Shown here one piece after another: positions 12,036 to 24,366 of a DNA stretch of 64,000 nucleotides. A program made the position numbers and the translations under genes. The stretch is from Larix kaempferi. Taxonomy: Eukaryota > Streptophyta > Pinopsida > Pinales > Pinaceae. The notes below the pieces were generated by a model. It saw only the letters and a program-made list of their open reading frames with translations, searched no databases and had not been told where the DNA came from. Each line of letters begins with the position of its first letter. The first letter of the stretch is position 1. The stretch is from positions 534,501 to 598,500 of the forward strand of contig BSBM01002100.1 in assembly GCA_027924585.1 (NCBI GenBank). The letters run 5' to 3'.

Positions 12036-12880
12036 CTACATTCCATATCTATACAAAATTGACAAATTGATAGGATAACCTTCCCAATCAACAATAAATT
12101 GTTCTTTCCTACTAATCTTATCAACAAGATATTTATTTAAACACTTGATTTCCCTAATATCGTTTGCAATAAAGCAATTGTAAAATGTTTGTGCCATTGT
12201 CTTTCTCAAAGAAGGAACATCAAAGCATGATGTTAATCTACAAATTGGTTCAAACAGTGAGTCATGGGGAACATTGGCAATGGCATTGAATATATATAGT
12301 TCTTGCTCTAAAAGTGCTTGCTCGATAACCAAGATGTCCATTTGAACAGTTGGAAGATGACTTGTAAATGCACATGTAGTAGCTAGTTTGGATGGAGATT
12401 TAATTTCCTTTATATATATGTATGAAAAAAGTGGCTCAAAGTGACCATCTGATGGATCTCGATCATGGAACAAAAGATTACATTCATATTCAGTTTTGTT
12501 GATGTTGAAACGAAGGTATTTTTTTCTTTTTCAAATAACCAAATAGAGACCAAGAGACCAAACCACTTGGAAAACCATTTAACGTAGAAAATATCACCCC
12601 ACAATCCAAGTTCATAATGTTTGTGTGGCTAGAAGCAGATAAAGACATTTTATGCAAATATGTATTAGCATCCACTACATTGTGCAATTCTTCTAAAAAA
12701 CCACTAGTCAAACCTATTCTCATTAACATAAGAGCTTCAGGGTCTTGAAAATCCAATCTATCTCTAAATTGATTAACTATTCCTTGTTTTATCTCAATAG
12801 CTGTGTAACAAAAATGTATCAAAACTACCAATGCATCAAATAAACAATTGCCTAGATTATAGTGGAAATTTTTCAATCAA
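12036..12880 (-). pseudogene. Decayed OTU-like cysteine protease ORF
   Basis: On the minus strand, two frameshifted segments together show the landmarks of an OTU-family deubiquitinase-like domain. NLGNCLFDAL near 12855-12826 carries the Cys of the usual DGNCLF motif (the Asp is not seen). WGDIFYVKWFSKWF near 12600-12560 matches the WG motif before the core beta strands. FHDRDPSDGHFEPLF near 12475-12430 ends with the catalytic His context normally written HYEPL. After the domain about 125 further codons without a recognisable match run to a stop at 12036. Frames shift between the Cys and WG blocks and between WG and His. OTU domains occur in host deubiquitinases and in some mobile elements; no element ends are visible here, so the origin is open. 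Confidence 0.55.
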
Positions 12881-14412
12881 AACAAATGGAACTTAACTAG
12901 CAGATAATCAATTTCCTGGACATTTAATTCATGCCTCCCAAAATCATTTGGTTCAGTGAAATAAACTTTTGAATTGAAATTTTTCTCTTATTGATCTACA
13001 TAAACCATTTTGTAGGAGGGAAAATATTCAACAAGGAAAATTTTATAAACCAATGGGAGACTAAGACAAAAATATCAAAAGACTTTGATATTTCAATTAG
13101 ATGTGTATATGGAAATGCATATAGCAATAATTGCACCTACAACAACAAAGGCATAGGTCAAAACTCGATATAGGGATACGAAATTTTATATAAGCCAAGA
13201 CGGAAAAAAAGTGCAATTATCAAGTTTAAGAAGAACCTTTAAAACACGGTTTCAATTTTCAAGATGCAAGAAAAATATTGGAGCACATGATTCAAGTTCG
13301 AAGAAAAGTGATGTAAAGAATTCTAATAAGCCAATGACTACTATGCAACTGAGGTGCAATTTGCGAAGCAACGCCCACACTTATCATCATTTTGTTAATG
13401 ATGATGACGAGGGACATCAAGTGAAGCTAGTTTGGTCTCTAAAATCTATAAAATTAAATTAATTAGACAACACCAACTTGGACCAAATTCAGTGTATCAA
13501 CAAGTAGTTATAAAATTAAATTAACAACTCTAACTTGCAAAGTTGTCTTGATTATTCTAATAAACATCATATCAACAAGTTATTTTCTAGTTGATCAATA
13601 GCCACTTGATATTATCTTGTCAACATCATTTTCATAGTTCTAGTGGTAATCTTCAATCTATGAAGGTTAAACACATGTTGAGGATCTATATTATTAGCTT
13701 ATCATTTTTCATTGGCGTTTGTAGGGGTGATGATGATCAAATCCCAATGCAAACATTGTTTATGTAAGTGTCCTAAGTTGTTCAATATTCATAGTTGTTT
13801 GTTGGCAACTATTACTATTACATATATATTCATTTTATGGTACAGATGGTTTTTGTTTCTTCTATGTTTCTCCTCTCATAGATAATTCCACATGCCATCA
13901 AATATTTCACTTGAATAAAGGAAACCATTATACCACACCAAGCATCATTCTATAACTGATGTAATAAGTCAAATGATTGTGACATATTCCTTTCATTCCT
14001 TCCAACTTAAAAACCTAGATCCATGACTTGTTATATTGTTCAATGTTAGTTGAACTACATATGATTGGGCCTTGTCATCATTCAAATATGGTTGAAACCC
14101 TAAATTATCATCTTATGTCCTCACTTGAGAAATTTGCAACCTAAGATCATCACTTAATATCCTTTCTTGGGTCATTGTAAATTATGTTTATTGCATTCTT
14201 TTATTAGATGGAATGCGAGCATAGCTTTGAACCATAAATTTACAAGTAAATCGTGGCTTGTGCAAGGATTTTCCTTGAGATCTTGAGTGCTAAGTGCTAT
14301 GGGCACTTTCACTCATGCCTTCTATTCAAGGTTTCATATACCTTAATGCAAGTCACCATGACTACTAACTATCTCCGCTCTTCTAGTAAGTCTCCATATC
14401 CTAGTGGAATAG
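12881..14412. other. No gene recognised
   Basis: AT-rich sequence. Short plus-strand open stretches at 12991-13173 and 13211-13462 have no recognisable domain and no supporting signals. Nothing else is seen. Confidence 0.4.
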
Positions 14413-15080
14413 CATGACAATTTTTCAACCACATAAATAAATTTACCTTAAATTCAATGTTTAAAACAAGAAAGAGTAGCAACATTTAATTCTATTCTAA
14501 AACTATACATAAATCTATGATGATTTTACTTTGATAAATTCCCAGTCACATAATTTAGACATTAACTAATGAGCAAGATATTGACAAAGAGGACTATCAA
14601 ATTAGCACTAAATTCTTTAAAATAGTGCATAAACCCGTGATGATCACGTTTTAACAAAGTTCTGATCATAGAATTCAAGACACTAACCAACAATCAAGAT
14701 ATTAATAAATAGCACTACCATGCTATACTTAAGACATTAAATTGGAAAAAAATAAAAATAAAGCAAACAAGTATTCATGGAACGGCATGAAATGTTTTCA
14801 ACCGTATAAATAAATTTATCTTAAAGTGAATGTCAAAAAACAAGAAAGACTTTCATATCTATTTTTGTGGTAATTTTTTTAGAACAATACATAAATCTAT
14901 GATGATTTTACTCTAACAAATCCTAATCATAGAATTTCGACACTAACTAGCTATCAAGATATTGACAATGCTACTAATTCAAAGGTAATTTTTTCAAGCT
15001 AGTGCATAAATCTACAATGATCATACTTCAACAAAGTTCCAATTACACAATTCGAGACATTAACCAATAGGGGGATTGAA
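14413..15080. repeat. Diverged tandem duplication of about 370 bp
   Basis: Two successive units begin with ACATAAATAAATTTACCTTA (14432) and the similar GTATAAATAAATTTATCTTA (14803). Each contains two diverged copies of a roughly 100-bp block that starts with CATAAA, has (A/G)TGAT near a run of Thr/Ile-like codons, and ends with AATCAAGATATT or GCAAGATATT (blocks near 14510, 14627, 14888 and 15005). No coding function is evident. Confidence 0.5.
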
Positions 15081-15868
15081 ATTAAAATAAGTCCTTGTCA
15101 AATATATTATTTAGCTTTCTATGTTTCAAATCTCATACTTCAATTTTTCATAAGCTAGTTCTCTCAAATCTAATCCCTTACCTGTAAGAGCCTGTATTTT
15201 GGTTCTCCCTATTTGGACCCCATCCAATCAAATTTTTTTCACTAAATATGTGTTGATTAGATGTTGCTAAGGACCAGTGAAGATGAATTGGTAGATATGA
15301 AAAGTTAATATTTATTTTAGATAACAAGATATTACAAATTGGAAAAGTCAATAATTGCAAATACAAGTGTAGACAAGGTAGATGCATTCTGAGAAATGGT
15401 TTTATAAAACCTTGGATTTCAAATAATAATTATAAGCACATTATTTATCAATAAAATGGTTGTATTGCATTGAAGGAATCCAAATATTTTATAATAAATC
15501 ACATGTTAAAGTGGGACTCCATATATAGCTATCTTACTAAGTCCAGTTCATATGTGGGATAAGAAATCTATTTATCAATAGGCAATTTATTTATACAATT
15601 TAGTTCATTTAGTCTAGGGAAAATGAGGTATAAATGAAATGGCATACATCCCTGCATGTATTAGATGCATTGAATGCTATAAATGAAATGGTAAAACTAA
15701 ATGCACTTGTAGAAGGATGGCGTATGCTTGCCATCAAACCCACTAGACCATAGTCGAAGGAAAACTTCAGTGACCAACATTAACCATATGGCACGAAAAA
15801 AATTACTGATAATTTCTCTTAATAAAAATAAATCCGTCCCTTACTCTCATACTCTAGGTATAGGAGAA
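15081..15868. other. No gene recognised
   Basis: AT-rich sequence up to the chromovirus insertion. Together with 27904-28538 it would have been continuous upstream DNA of the MYB locus before that insertion. Confidence 0.4.
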
Positions 15869-16552
15869 ATTGTTGTAATACCCCATTTTTCCCTTGATGT
15901 TATTTGTCTTCAATGTAAATACTGTGTATATGCAGTGTGTGTATTTTCCCTAGTGTGGAGCTCAAGGCCAAGGCCCCACTAGTGGATGTTTATGGATTAT
16001 TGATTAGGAAAGTATTTGGACAGTTTGATTATTCATGGGTTGTTAAGCCATGAAGAAATGGAAATGATGTAATTATTATTTATGAATAAAATAACCAAGA
16101 AGTTGGCTAAGGAGGAAACTAATGAGAAGGGGCCACGTGTATCGACTAGGGAGAGGTGAGCGGGTTATGGGATTGGTTTCCCATGTTGCCACATGTATGA
16201 TTGTGAACACATTTGAAATCCCTGATGACATTAATGCGGTTGTAGAGGGTGTTTGAGAACCCTATTGCTGAAGCCGATGGAGTATGGAGAATGCCTACAA
16301 TTTTGTCTGGAAGGGCATGGCTCTGATTTCTTGTCCTAGAAGACACTCAACACTTGAACTGGAAGAGCCTGTTTGACTACCTATGGGTGGCAGGAAACAA
16401 GCACCACATTCATTCAGACATTCATCCATCTCTTCGCGCACTTTCTACCTACGAACCATCCACCCAGAGAGAGAGCTTGCTCCTACATCCCTGTATACGC
16501 GGAGCCAACGAAGGAGGAATAACATGAAGATAACCATTTTTTTCCTGTCTGA

Positions 16553-16560
16553 TATAAATA
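16553..16560 (+). promoter_or_regulatory. Possible LTR TATA box
   Basis: TATAAATA preceded by a C/T-rich stretch, about 680 bases into the 5' LTR. The matching part of the 3' LTR has been lost with the copia insertion, so conservation cannot be checked within the element. Confidence 0.4.
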
Positions 16561-17021
16561 CCAGAGAGTTGATAGCCATGAAAACCATGTGCGTGAACCC
16601 AATCTGTCGATGACATATTTCCCATGATAGAGTGATAGAATCGTAAGGAAACTACAAGTCTAAACAGTGCAAAGAAACCGTGAGGATCAAAGCTTGCATC
16701 GCAGAAGATAGATTGCGGAATAGAGATCGTCTACAAGCCTGGAAGGAGTCCGTTGTTGAACTATGGAAGAAGGTTGGGTTGCTTGATAAACCCAATGAAG
16801 GATGAAGTCTCATAGAACTAACGACTGGACCTTTCTATGCCCATCATGGAATAGCACTGGAAGGGAAGAGGCCTTGAGGGACTGTGCATCATAGAAGAGG
16901 GTCTTCCTTATGTTGGATGTGGTAGGTAATGTGGGTGTCAGGTCGATTCAGTGTTGAGATACCTACAGCTCTATGGTTGAGCTCACTGGCTTAGCAACGC
17001 CTCCCTTGAGTCCATGTTCAC

Positions 17022-17370
17022 CTAATAAACCCACTGTCGGTTGGCTTAGCATGATCAACTTGTCTGATATGTTTGATAAACCCAACAGTATGCTGGCTTG
17101 GCATGATTTTGTTTCTTGGTATGCCAGATAAACCCACTATAGGCAGGATTAGCATGACCAGCTAGCCTGGTATGTTTGATAAACCCAACTGTATGTTGGC
17201 TTGGTATGACCCTGCTGTTATGGTATGCTTGATAAACCCAACTAGAAGTTGGCTTAGCATGACATGTATGTCCCTGAATGCTTGATAAACCCACTGTAGG
17301 TTGGCTTACCATAGGTAGCTTCACTGGAATGCTTGATAAACCCAACTACATATTGGCTTAGCATTGGGAT
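17022..17370. repeat. Tandem array, 50-53 bp unit, 7 copies (5' LTR)
   Basis: The phrase ATAAACCCA recurs at about 17025, 17075, 17128, 17179, 17232, 17285 and 17335, each followed by a TTGGCTTAGCAT-like segment. The array is open on the minus strand, but that is a by-product of the repeat. Confidence 0.8.
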
Positions 17371-17889
17371 GAAACCTTGACTGTGAGAGAACCTGATAGC
17401 CCTCCTTAGTGGATACACAGCCCAGCTCGGGGGTGATCTCTCAGGTGAAAGAGTACAGGCTGGACAGAGATCTAAGGTTGGGTGGAACATTTCTCTCACT
17501 TAGCCAGTTGCTTCAGGATTGAAAGATAAGTACTCTTGTTATGTTAAGTGGTGGTGTTTCATTATTATAAAATGGTTTCTTACATCTGATCCTTGGAAAG
17601 GAGGGGAAAGTCCTGGGTTGTTTCAGAACCCCTCTGTGGGTCAGGTGGAAAGGAAAGTCATGACAAGGCGAAGCTTTAAGTCCTTTTGGCAGAGTTATGG
17701 AAATAAATTAAGTGGGAAATTTGATAGGAAAGGAGTGCTCATAAGGGGCAGGGATTTCACCATTGCATAGAGCTCTCCAAGATCTTTCCAACGGTATCGA
17801 CTTTGTCTCATTTGGCCTAAGGATGGATAAGTTATGCACCTCAGAAGTTTGTGTGGAAAGTTGCCATTATAGGGGTATCGGTTCTGCAT

Positions 17890-18250
17890 GCCTGCATCCG
17901 CAATTGCAGATTACGGATTGCAGAAGTGACCATTGACGGAATTTGAGATTGGGAGCTTCCTCATCTGCAATTACAGATTGCAGATTGCGGGTTCACCATT
18001 ACGGATTGTGGGTTGCGGTTTTGCCATTGCGGAATGTGGATTGCGAGTTCACCATTGCGAATTGCATTGCGGGATCACCGTTGCGGATTGCGGGTTGCGG
18101 GTCCGCCATTGTGGGTTGCGGATTGTGGAAAGGTAAGCTTTCTGGTTATAAATGTTTGGTGCTTCCGCATCTGCAATTGTGGATTGGGGGTTTCAGGTTT
18201 GCAATTACGGACTACGGGTTGCGGGTCCACCGTTGCGGGTTGCGGATTAT
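17890..18250. repeat. TTGCGG-rich imperfect tandem array (5' LTR)
   Basis: Irregular repeats built from ATTGCGG, GGTTGCGG and CACCATTGCGG follow one another for about 360 bp. All frames stay fairly open, giving Cys/Gly/Leu/Arg-rich nonsense peptides. The G-rich strand is the element's sense strand. The same array is in the 3' LTR at 27430-27800. Confidence 0.75.
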
Positions 18251-18355
18251 AAACCCAAGCTACTTTGACTATGGGTGTAATCAGTCAGATTTGGAGAAAA
18301 AAAAAATGTATCAGGGTCTCCCGTGGCCATGGAGGTCAGTGGGGACGTGACAGAG

Positions 18356-18367
18356 TGGTATCAGAGC
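18356..18367 (+). other. Primer binding site, tRNA-Met
   Basis: TGGTATCAGAGC, the perfect primer-site core complementary to plant initiator tRNA-Met, lies 3 bases after the 5' LTR. Confidence 0.93.
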
Positions 18368-18620
18368 TTCAAGTGCAACACTGAGAGATGTTTGGGCCGG
18401 ACCGTGCATGAAGTTTTGGTCAAGAGATGCGCCCATGGCATGGTTTTGATGAACTTATTTGATTGATTTATTGTTCAAATGAATAGTTCCTTGTTTGAAT
18501 GGGTATGATAGATTTATTTGCATGCTTGTGATATCTAATAGAATGTCTCTGATATGCATAGAGATAGCAGCAGCCATAATGCGAGTCATATCACAGTGCA
18601 GCGCATAGAAAGGTGTAAGA

Positions 18621-20474
18621 ATGGTCACTTTAAACTATGCGCAGGACCTGTTTGGACCAGAAGATGATGTGCTGCATGAGAACGTGCAAGAAGCACATAC
18701 AAAATCCAAGTCTGATGGAAGAAGGGAGCAAGTAACACCCCCAAACTTGGTTGAGACTATGGTGAGCTTTAATGAGCAAATGATGAAAGCGCAAGAAGAG
18801 CAACATCAACTCAATGCATCCATTTTGCAGAGTCTTAGAGTCTTGCAGCAAAGGATTAGCGGTGGTTCTAACCTGAGAAACGAAGGCCAAGAGGAAAGGA
18901 ATGCAGAAAGTCATTCTAGGGGTCATTCCATGAGAATAAATCCAAGCCCTAGAAGGGGTTCTATGAGCCGAAGACACAAGACACCGTCTCCTAAGTTCTC
19001 TTCTAGCAGGTCAGATGATCCTGAGTGTTCTCAAGGGAGCCCAAGATGCACTGCTAGCAATATTAAGGGCAGAAAGAGGCAGAGAGGTATCCCACAGGGT
19101 GAGTTTAGGAAGGAAAGGCCTCCCACTTTTGACGGTGAAAGCAAAGAAGGTCAAGAAGCAGAGGTATGGCTTCTTGGAATGAAGAAGTACTTCAGAATGC
19201 ATGAGTATTCAGAGAATGAAAAGGCTAAGGTTTCTATTTGCAACCTCAGTGGAAGAGATTCTATTTGGTCGGATCACCTCATGCAATTGAAAGGAATCAG
19301 TGAAAGAAGATTCAGTTGGGAAATGTTTCAAAGATATTTTTGGGAGAAGTACCTATCAGCTAGGTATTATGATAGAAAAAGAAAAGAGTTCAATGAACTC
19401 AGATTAGGAGAGAACACCATGGATGATCATGTTCACAAGTTTCTGGAGTTGTTTAGGTACGTAGATTACATCAAGGATGAAAGATTAAAGATCCAATGCT
19501 TCCTTGGTAGTCTACCACAGAGCTACAGAGATATAATAGAGTTTCTAAATCCACCAAGCTTGGATGAAGCCATTAGGATGGCTTAGCACTGCTATGAGCA
19601 GGGTAAAGGTAAAGCAGAGGCGTAGCCAGCATGGAAAGGTAAACCCAAGGGAAGCTTTGATAAAAATAAAGGTGAATCCGAAACACCATTCAAGAATCAT
19701 CCTAGGAGATTTCCACAAGGCCAGCAAGCAAGAAGAGAATTCAAGCCAGTTGTAGCAGTGGATAGAACATCGATAGGGGCACTTCAGTGTTGGGGTTGTG
19801 GGGAAAACCACATGCTCAGAGATTTCCCAACTGCAAATAAGAACCCCAGGAGCTTGCACAATGTTAAAGGAGCAACTACAGTAGGGGACATAGCAAGAGA
19901 AAAACCCAGGATCTATGCAGCACTAGATGATCATCAAGCAGAACATCAATCAACAGTGGTAGAGGTTGCAGGTAAGATTGTTGAGAAACCTATTTCTGTT
20001 TTGATTGATCCAGGGTCTACTCATAGTTATATATCTCCTAAGGTATTTGAAATCTATTCTCTTGGTAAATTAAAGCACAGTAAGGCTTGGCTAGTTCAGT
20101 TAGCCACAGGCACCAAGAGGAAGGTAAGTGGAGTAGTGAAGGAGTGTCCTATAGAATTGAATGGACTCCTCACGCACACAGAATTAAATGTCTTACCATT
20201 GGGATCATTTGATGCCTTAATTGGCATGGATTGGTTGGAAATGCATAGATCCAAGGTGTACTATTATGAGAAAGCGTTGGAATTCCTTGATGATGAAGGC
20301 AAGCCAAGGATGGTTAAAGGAATTCCCAAGCACGTTTCAGTCAGGCAGATTTTAACTATGCAATTAAAGAAGTTTTATAAAAAGGGTTGTCAGTTATATG
20401 TTATGCATATATCAGATTCAGCAGAAGATAAAGGACCCAGGATAGAAGACTTCCATATATTGCAAGAGTTTTAG
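18621..20474 (+). pseudogene. Chromovirus gag and protease
   Basis: One frame runs from the ATG at 18621 to a TAG at 20472, interrupted by TAG at 19584 and 19623. All three stops are explained by CAG-to-TAG. The first third is hydrophilic. The retrotransposon gag domain spans roughly residues 165-320 (RPPTFDGESKEGQEAEVWL through FLGSLPQSYRDIIEFL). A zinc-knuckle-like CWGCGENHMLRDFP follows around 19792-19830, with the last Cys replaced. The aspartic protease has VLIDPGSTHSYIS near 19998-20036; the active site usually reads D-S-G, so Ser has become Pro. The start is the first ATG of the open frame, 250 bases after the primer site. Confidence 0.88.
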
Positions 20475-23267
20475 GATGTGTTCCGAGATGAAGTTCCAGG
20501 ATTCCACCCAAGAGAGATATTGACTTTTCTATTAATCTTGTTCTAGGAGAAGAACCCATCTCAAAGCTCCTTATAGAATGAGCACACCAGAGTTGGTAGA
20601 GTTGAAGATGCACCTGCAAGAATTAATGGACAAGGAATATATAAGACCGAGTGTATCCCCATGGGGTGCACCAGTGGTTTTTGTCAAGAAGAAGGATGTA
20701 ACATTGAGGCTATGTATTGATTACATGCAGCTCAATAAGGTGACAATTAAGAACAAGTATCCCTTGCCAAGGATTGATGACTTGTTTGATCAAATGAAGG
20801 AAGCTAGAGTGTTTTCAAAGATTGACTTGAGGTCTGGGTACCTTCATGTAAGGATAAAGGAAGAAGACATTCATAAGACAACCTTCAGGACTAGGTATGG
20901 TCATTATGAATTTACAGTGGTGCTATTTGGTCTTACCAATGCACCTACTACATTCATGTGTCTCATGAATAGTGTCTTCAGCAAGTACTTGGACAAGTTT
21001 GTGATTGTGTTCTTGGATGATATCCTTGTGTATTCAAAGGATGAAGAAGAACACGATGAGCATTTGAGAATGGTATTGCAAGTCCTTACAAAGCACTAGT
21101 TGTATGCTAAGTTGAGTAAATGTAACTTCTATCAAGAGAATGTGTAGTATTTGGGTCATATTATATCAGCAGAGGGCATTGCAGTAGATCCAGAGAAGAT
21201 TGAGGCCATCATGGATTGGTCTACTCCAAGGAATGCAGCAAATGTTAGATATTTTATGGGCCTTGTTGGTTACTACAGGAGGTTCATTGGAGGCTTCTCC
21301 AAGATATCCCATCTAATCACTTCATTGCAAAGTAAGGACATCAAATTCACATGGTCTGAGAAATGTGAAAGGAGTTTCTAGCAGTTAAAGGAGTTCCTTA
21401 CCAGTGCACCTGTTTTGAAGATTGCAGACCCTAGTAAGGATTTTGTGGTATGCACTGATTCTTGCATTGAAGGACTCGGTGGAGTACTAATGCAAGAAGG
21501 GTTTGTAATTTTTTATGAGTCAAGGAAGCTGAAGGAGCATGAAAGGAACTATTCCACCCATGACTTAGATCTAGAAGCCATAATTCACGCTCTCAATAGA
21601 TGGAGGCATTATCTCTTGGGAAGAATATTTGAGCTCAGAACTGATCATATGAGTCTAAAATACTTGTTTGACCAGCCAAATATGAATGCAAGGAAAACTA
21701 GATGGATGGAGTTTCTTTGTGAGTTTGATTTGGAAATTAAGGATGTCAAAGGTAAAGAGAATAAGTTTGTTGATGCACCCAGCAGGAGATTTCATATTGC
21801 AGCAATAAGTAGGTGTGAGTCAGACTTAAAGGAAAGAATTTTAAAGGCTCAATATAGTGATGAAGTCTATCATTAGATTAAAGAGAAATTACAACAAAGT
21901 GTTATAGAGGAGAAGTATGCAAGATATCAACTGGGTGAGGATGGTGTTCTCATTTATCAAAAAACCAAACTATACATTCCAAATAGTGCATATTTGAAGA
22001 AGTTGGTGATGGATGAGATACATCAAAGGCCATACTCAAGACATCCAAGATATTAGAAGACTATAACAACAGCAAGGAAGCAGTACTTTTGGCATGGTAT
22101 GAAGAAAGACATAGCTGAGTACATTGCTAGATGTCAGAAGTGTCAACAGGTCATGGCAGAGCATCAACATCCAGCAGTATTGTTGCAACCATTGTCAATT
22201 CCAGAATGGAAGTGGGAAGTGATTTCTATGGATTTTATAACAGGATTTCCAATGACAGTGAAGAAGCACGATTCAATCATCGTGGTGGTGGACAAGCTAT
22301 CAAAGGTAGCTCATTTCATTCCAGTCAAGTCCACCCACAAGGCCAATGACATTGCAAATATCTTCATGAGAGAGATATTCAAGTTGCATGGATTGCCCAA
22401 GGAAATAGTTTCAGACCGTGACAAAAATTTCACATCCAACTTTGGAAAGGATTGTTACAAGATTTGGGAACTCAGTTGAAGTTTAGCATAGCCTATCATC
22501 CTCAGACGGATGGTTAGACTAAGAGAGTAAATTAGATCCTTGAAGACATGTTAAGGATGTATGTGATGGATAAGCCATCTAAGTGGGAAGAATACTTACA
22601 CTTAGTGGAATTTGCTTACAACAATGGACATCACTGATCATTGAAGATGAGTCCTTTTGAAGTGTTGTATGTCAAAGGATGCAGAACTCCAGTAAGATGG
22701 GACAACCCAGTGAACAAAGTAGTGCTTGGACCAGAAATGATTGAGGAGATGGAACAAGAGATTGTGAAGATCAGGAAGAATTTGAAGGCAGCATAGGACA
22801 GGTAGAAGAGTTATGCATCTCTAAAAAGAATGCATAAGGAATTTCAGATTGGGGATCATGTCTACTTGAGAGTGAAACCAAGGAAGAGTTCCATGAATTT
22901 GGGGAGTTGTGCCAAGTTGGAACCCAGATATTGTGGGCCATTTGAATTCCTTGATAGGATAGGGCCAGTTGCATATAGGATTGCATTGCCTACTAACATG
23001 AAAGCTCATAACGTTTTCCATGTATCTTTGCTTAAGAAATATGTACATGATCCTAATCATATCATTGATTGGCATGTGATACAGGTGGAACCAGAGGGAG
23101 AGTTCCAGGTGGAGCCCACATGCATCCTCGACAGGAAGGTTACCTTGCTCTGGAGATGGGCCATAGGCCAGGTAAAGGTGTAATGGAGGCACCTTAACCT
23201 AGAAGAGCCCACATGGGAGTTGGAGGATGCCATGAGAGAGGCATTCTTGTTTTTGTTCATTTTTTAG
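20475..23267 (+). pseudogene. Chromovirus pol: RT, RNase H, integrase, chromodomain
   Basis: RT runs from the DVF stretch at 20475 with the catalytic FLDD at 21010-21021 (normally F/Y-x-D-D). RNase H covers about 21415-21790 (CTDSCIEGLGGVLMQ, YSTHDLDLEAI, RTDHMSLKYL). Integrase has a zinc-finger remnant ending CQKCQQVMAEHQ near 22132-22170, then MDFITGF, VSDRDKNF and a Glu in the ILEDMLRMY stretch (DDE). The C-terminal chromodomain is near 23105-23230 (ILDRKVTLL, EEPTWELEDAM), with the true stop at 23265. Frames shift near 20513, 20565 and 22442. Stops at 21097, 21145, 21379, 21874, 22054, 22515, 22533, 22794 and 22803 (TAG), 22635 (TGA) and 23181 (TAA) are all compatible with C-to-T at Gln or Arg codons. 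Confidence 0.9.
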
Positions 23268-23290
23268 AACGCCGAGGACGATGTTATTTT

Positions 23291-23304
23291 AAGGGAGAGG
23301 GAGC
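23291..23304 (+). other. Polypurine tract of chromovirus
   Basis: AAGGGAGAGGGAGC lies immediately before the 3' LTR start TGTAATACCC; it is the expected plus-strand primer. Confidence 0.85.
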
Positions 23305-23803
23305 TGTAATACCCACATTTTTCCCTTGATGTTATTTGGCTTCAATGTAAATATTGTGTATATGCAGTGTGTGTATTTTCCCTAGTATGGAGCTCAAGGC
23401 CAACGCCCCAGTAGTGGATGTTTATGGATTATTGCTTAGGCAAGTAGTTGGACAGTTTGATTATTCATGGGTTGTTAAGCCATGAAGAAATATAAATGAT
23501 GTAATAATTATTTATGAATAAAATAACCAAGTAGCTGGCTAAGGAGGCAACTAATGAGAAGGGGCCACGTGTATCCACTAGGGAGAGGTGAGGGGGTTAT
23601 GGGATTGGTTTCCCATGTTGCCACACGTCTGAGTGTGAACTCATTTGAAATCCCTGATGACATTAATGTGGTTGCAGAGGGTGATTGAAAACCCTGTTGC
23701 TGAAGCCGATGGAGTATGGAGCATGCCTACGATTTCGTATGGCAGGGCATGGCTCTAATTTCTTGTCCTAAAAGACACTCAATACCTGATCCAATAATCA
23801 AGC

Positions 23804-24366
23804 CAACCAGTGCAGTTGAAAAGTCCAAGTACTTGGATCGGCTTGATGAAGCAATTTGTCTCCTCCTTCTCTCAATTTCTGATGATATACACTTTCATGT
23901 CATCGATCTTACATCTCCTAAAGAGGTGTGGGACAAGCTCGAATCTCTTTTTGGGCCAAAGGATGATATGGAAGCACACAAATTGGAGAATGAGCTCATA
24001 TGTTTGAGTCCTAGCAGCTTCGAATCTATCAATGCCTTTCTCACCAAGTTCAAAGCTTGATATCATAGTTGAAAAGATATGAGATTGAAGGAAGATAAGA
24101 AGCTTATACTTACCATTCTCTCAAAGTTGGGGGAAAACTTCTCAGTTTTTGTCTCTACTTTCCAATCAGCTAGGATGTCCATTCCAAAATGGAAGTTTCC
24201 CTCATTTGATGATTTCACACAATATCTTACCCAAGAGGAAGATAAGTTGATTTCAATGGGAATGATCAAACCCAAATTGGATTCATCCCTTACAGTTGAA
24301 GAGAGAGTGAATGATATAGGAAAGCAAAAGATTTCTGGTAAGAAATTTAATGGTACAAGGCCTTCT
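23804..24366 (+). pseudogene. Copia gag fragment, plus-strand arm of fold-back
   Basis: This arm encodes the copia-type gag (UBN2-like) from SAVEKSKYLDRLDEAI through LGENFSVFVSTFQSARM to GKQKISGKKFNGT. It is the mirror copy of 24487-25050 on the other strand. It shares with that arm the same in-frame TAG in ATCATAGTTG and the same following frame change, so both descend from one already damaged copy. It begins abruptly near 23804. Confidence 0.82.

Larger units (their letters stand above)
15874..18352 (+). repeat. 5' LTR of chromovirus
   Basis: It starts TGTAATACCC and ends GACGTGACA, directly followed by GAG and the primer site. Its length is 2479 bp. It contains a TATA-like box (16553), a 52-bp tandem array (17022-17370) and a TTGCGG-rich array (17890-18250). 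Relative to the 3' LTR it lacks about 240 bp at 17579/17580. Confidence 0.92.

Noticed and set aside
12991-13462. Two plus-strand open frames of 60 and 83 codons
   Set aside because: No recognisable domain, no splice or promoter context; consistent with chance in AT-rich DNA.
17022-17370. CRISPR-like array (regularly spaced repeats)
   Set aside because: Units are contiguous without variable spacers, in a plant retrotransposon LTR.
17055-17500. Minus-strand open frames of 80-100 codons in the 5' LTR (and 26353-26797 in the 3' LTR)
   Set aside because: They follow the 52-bp tandem array and repeat the same peptide phrases; repeat structure, not coding, keeps them open.
17933-18350. Plus-strand Cys/Gly/Arg-rich open frames up to 135 codons (and 27362-27966)
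   Set aside because: All three frames are open across the TTGCGG array, which is a by-product of the repeat.
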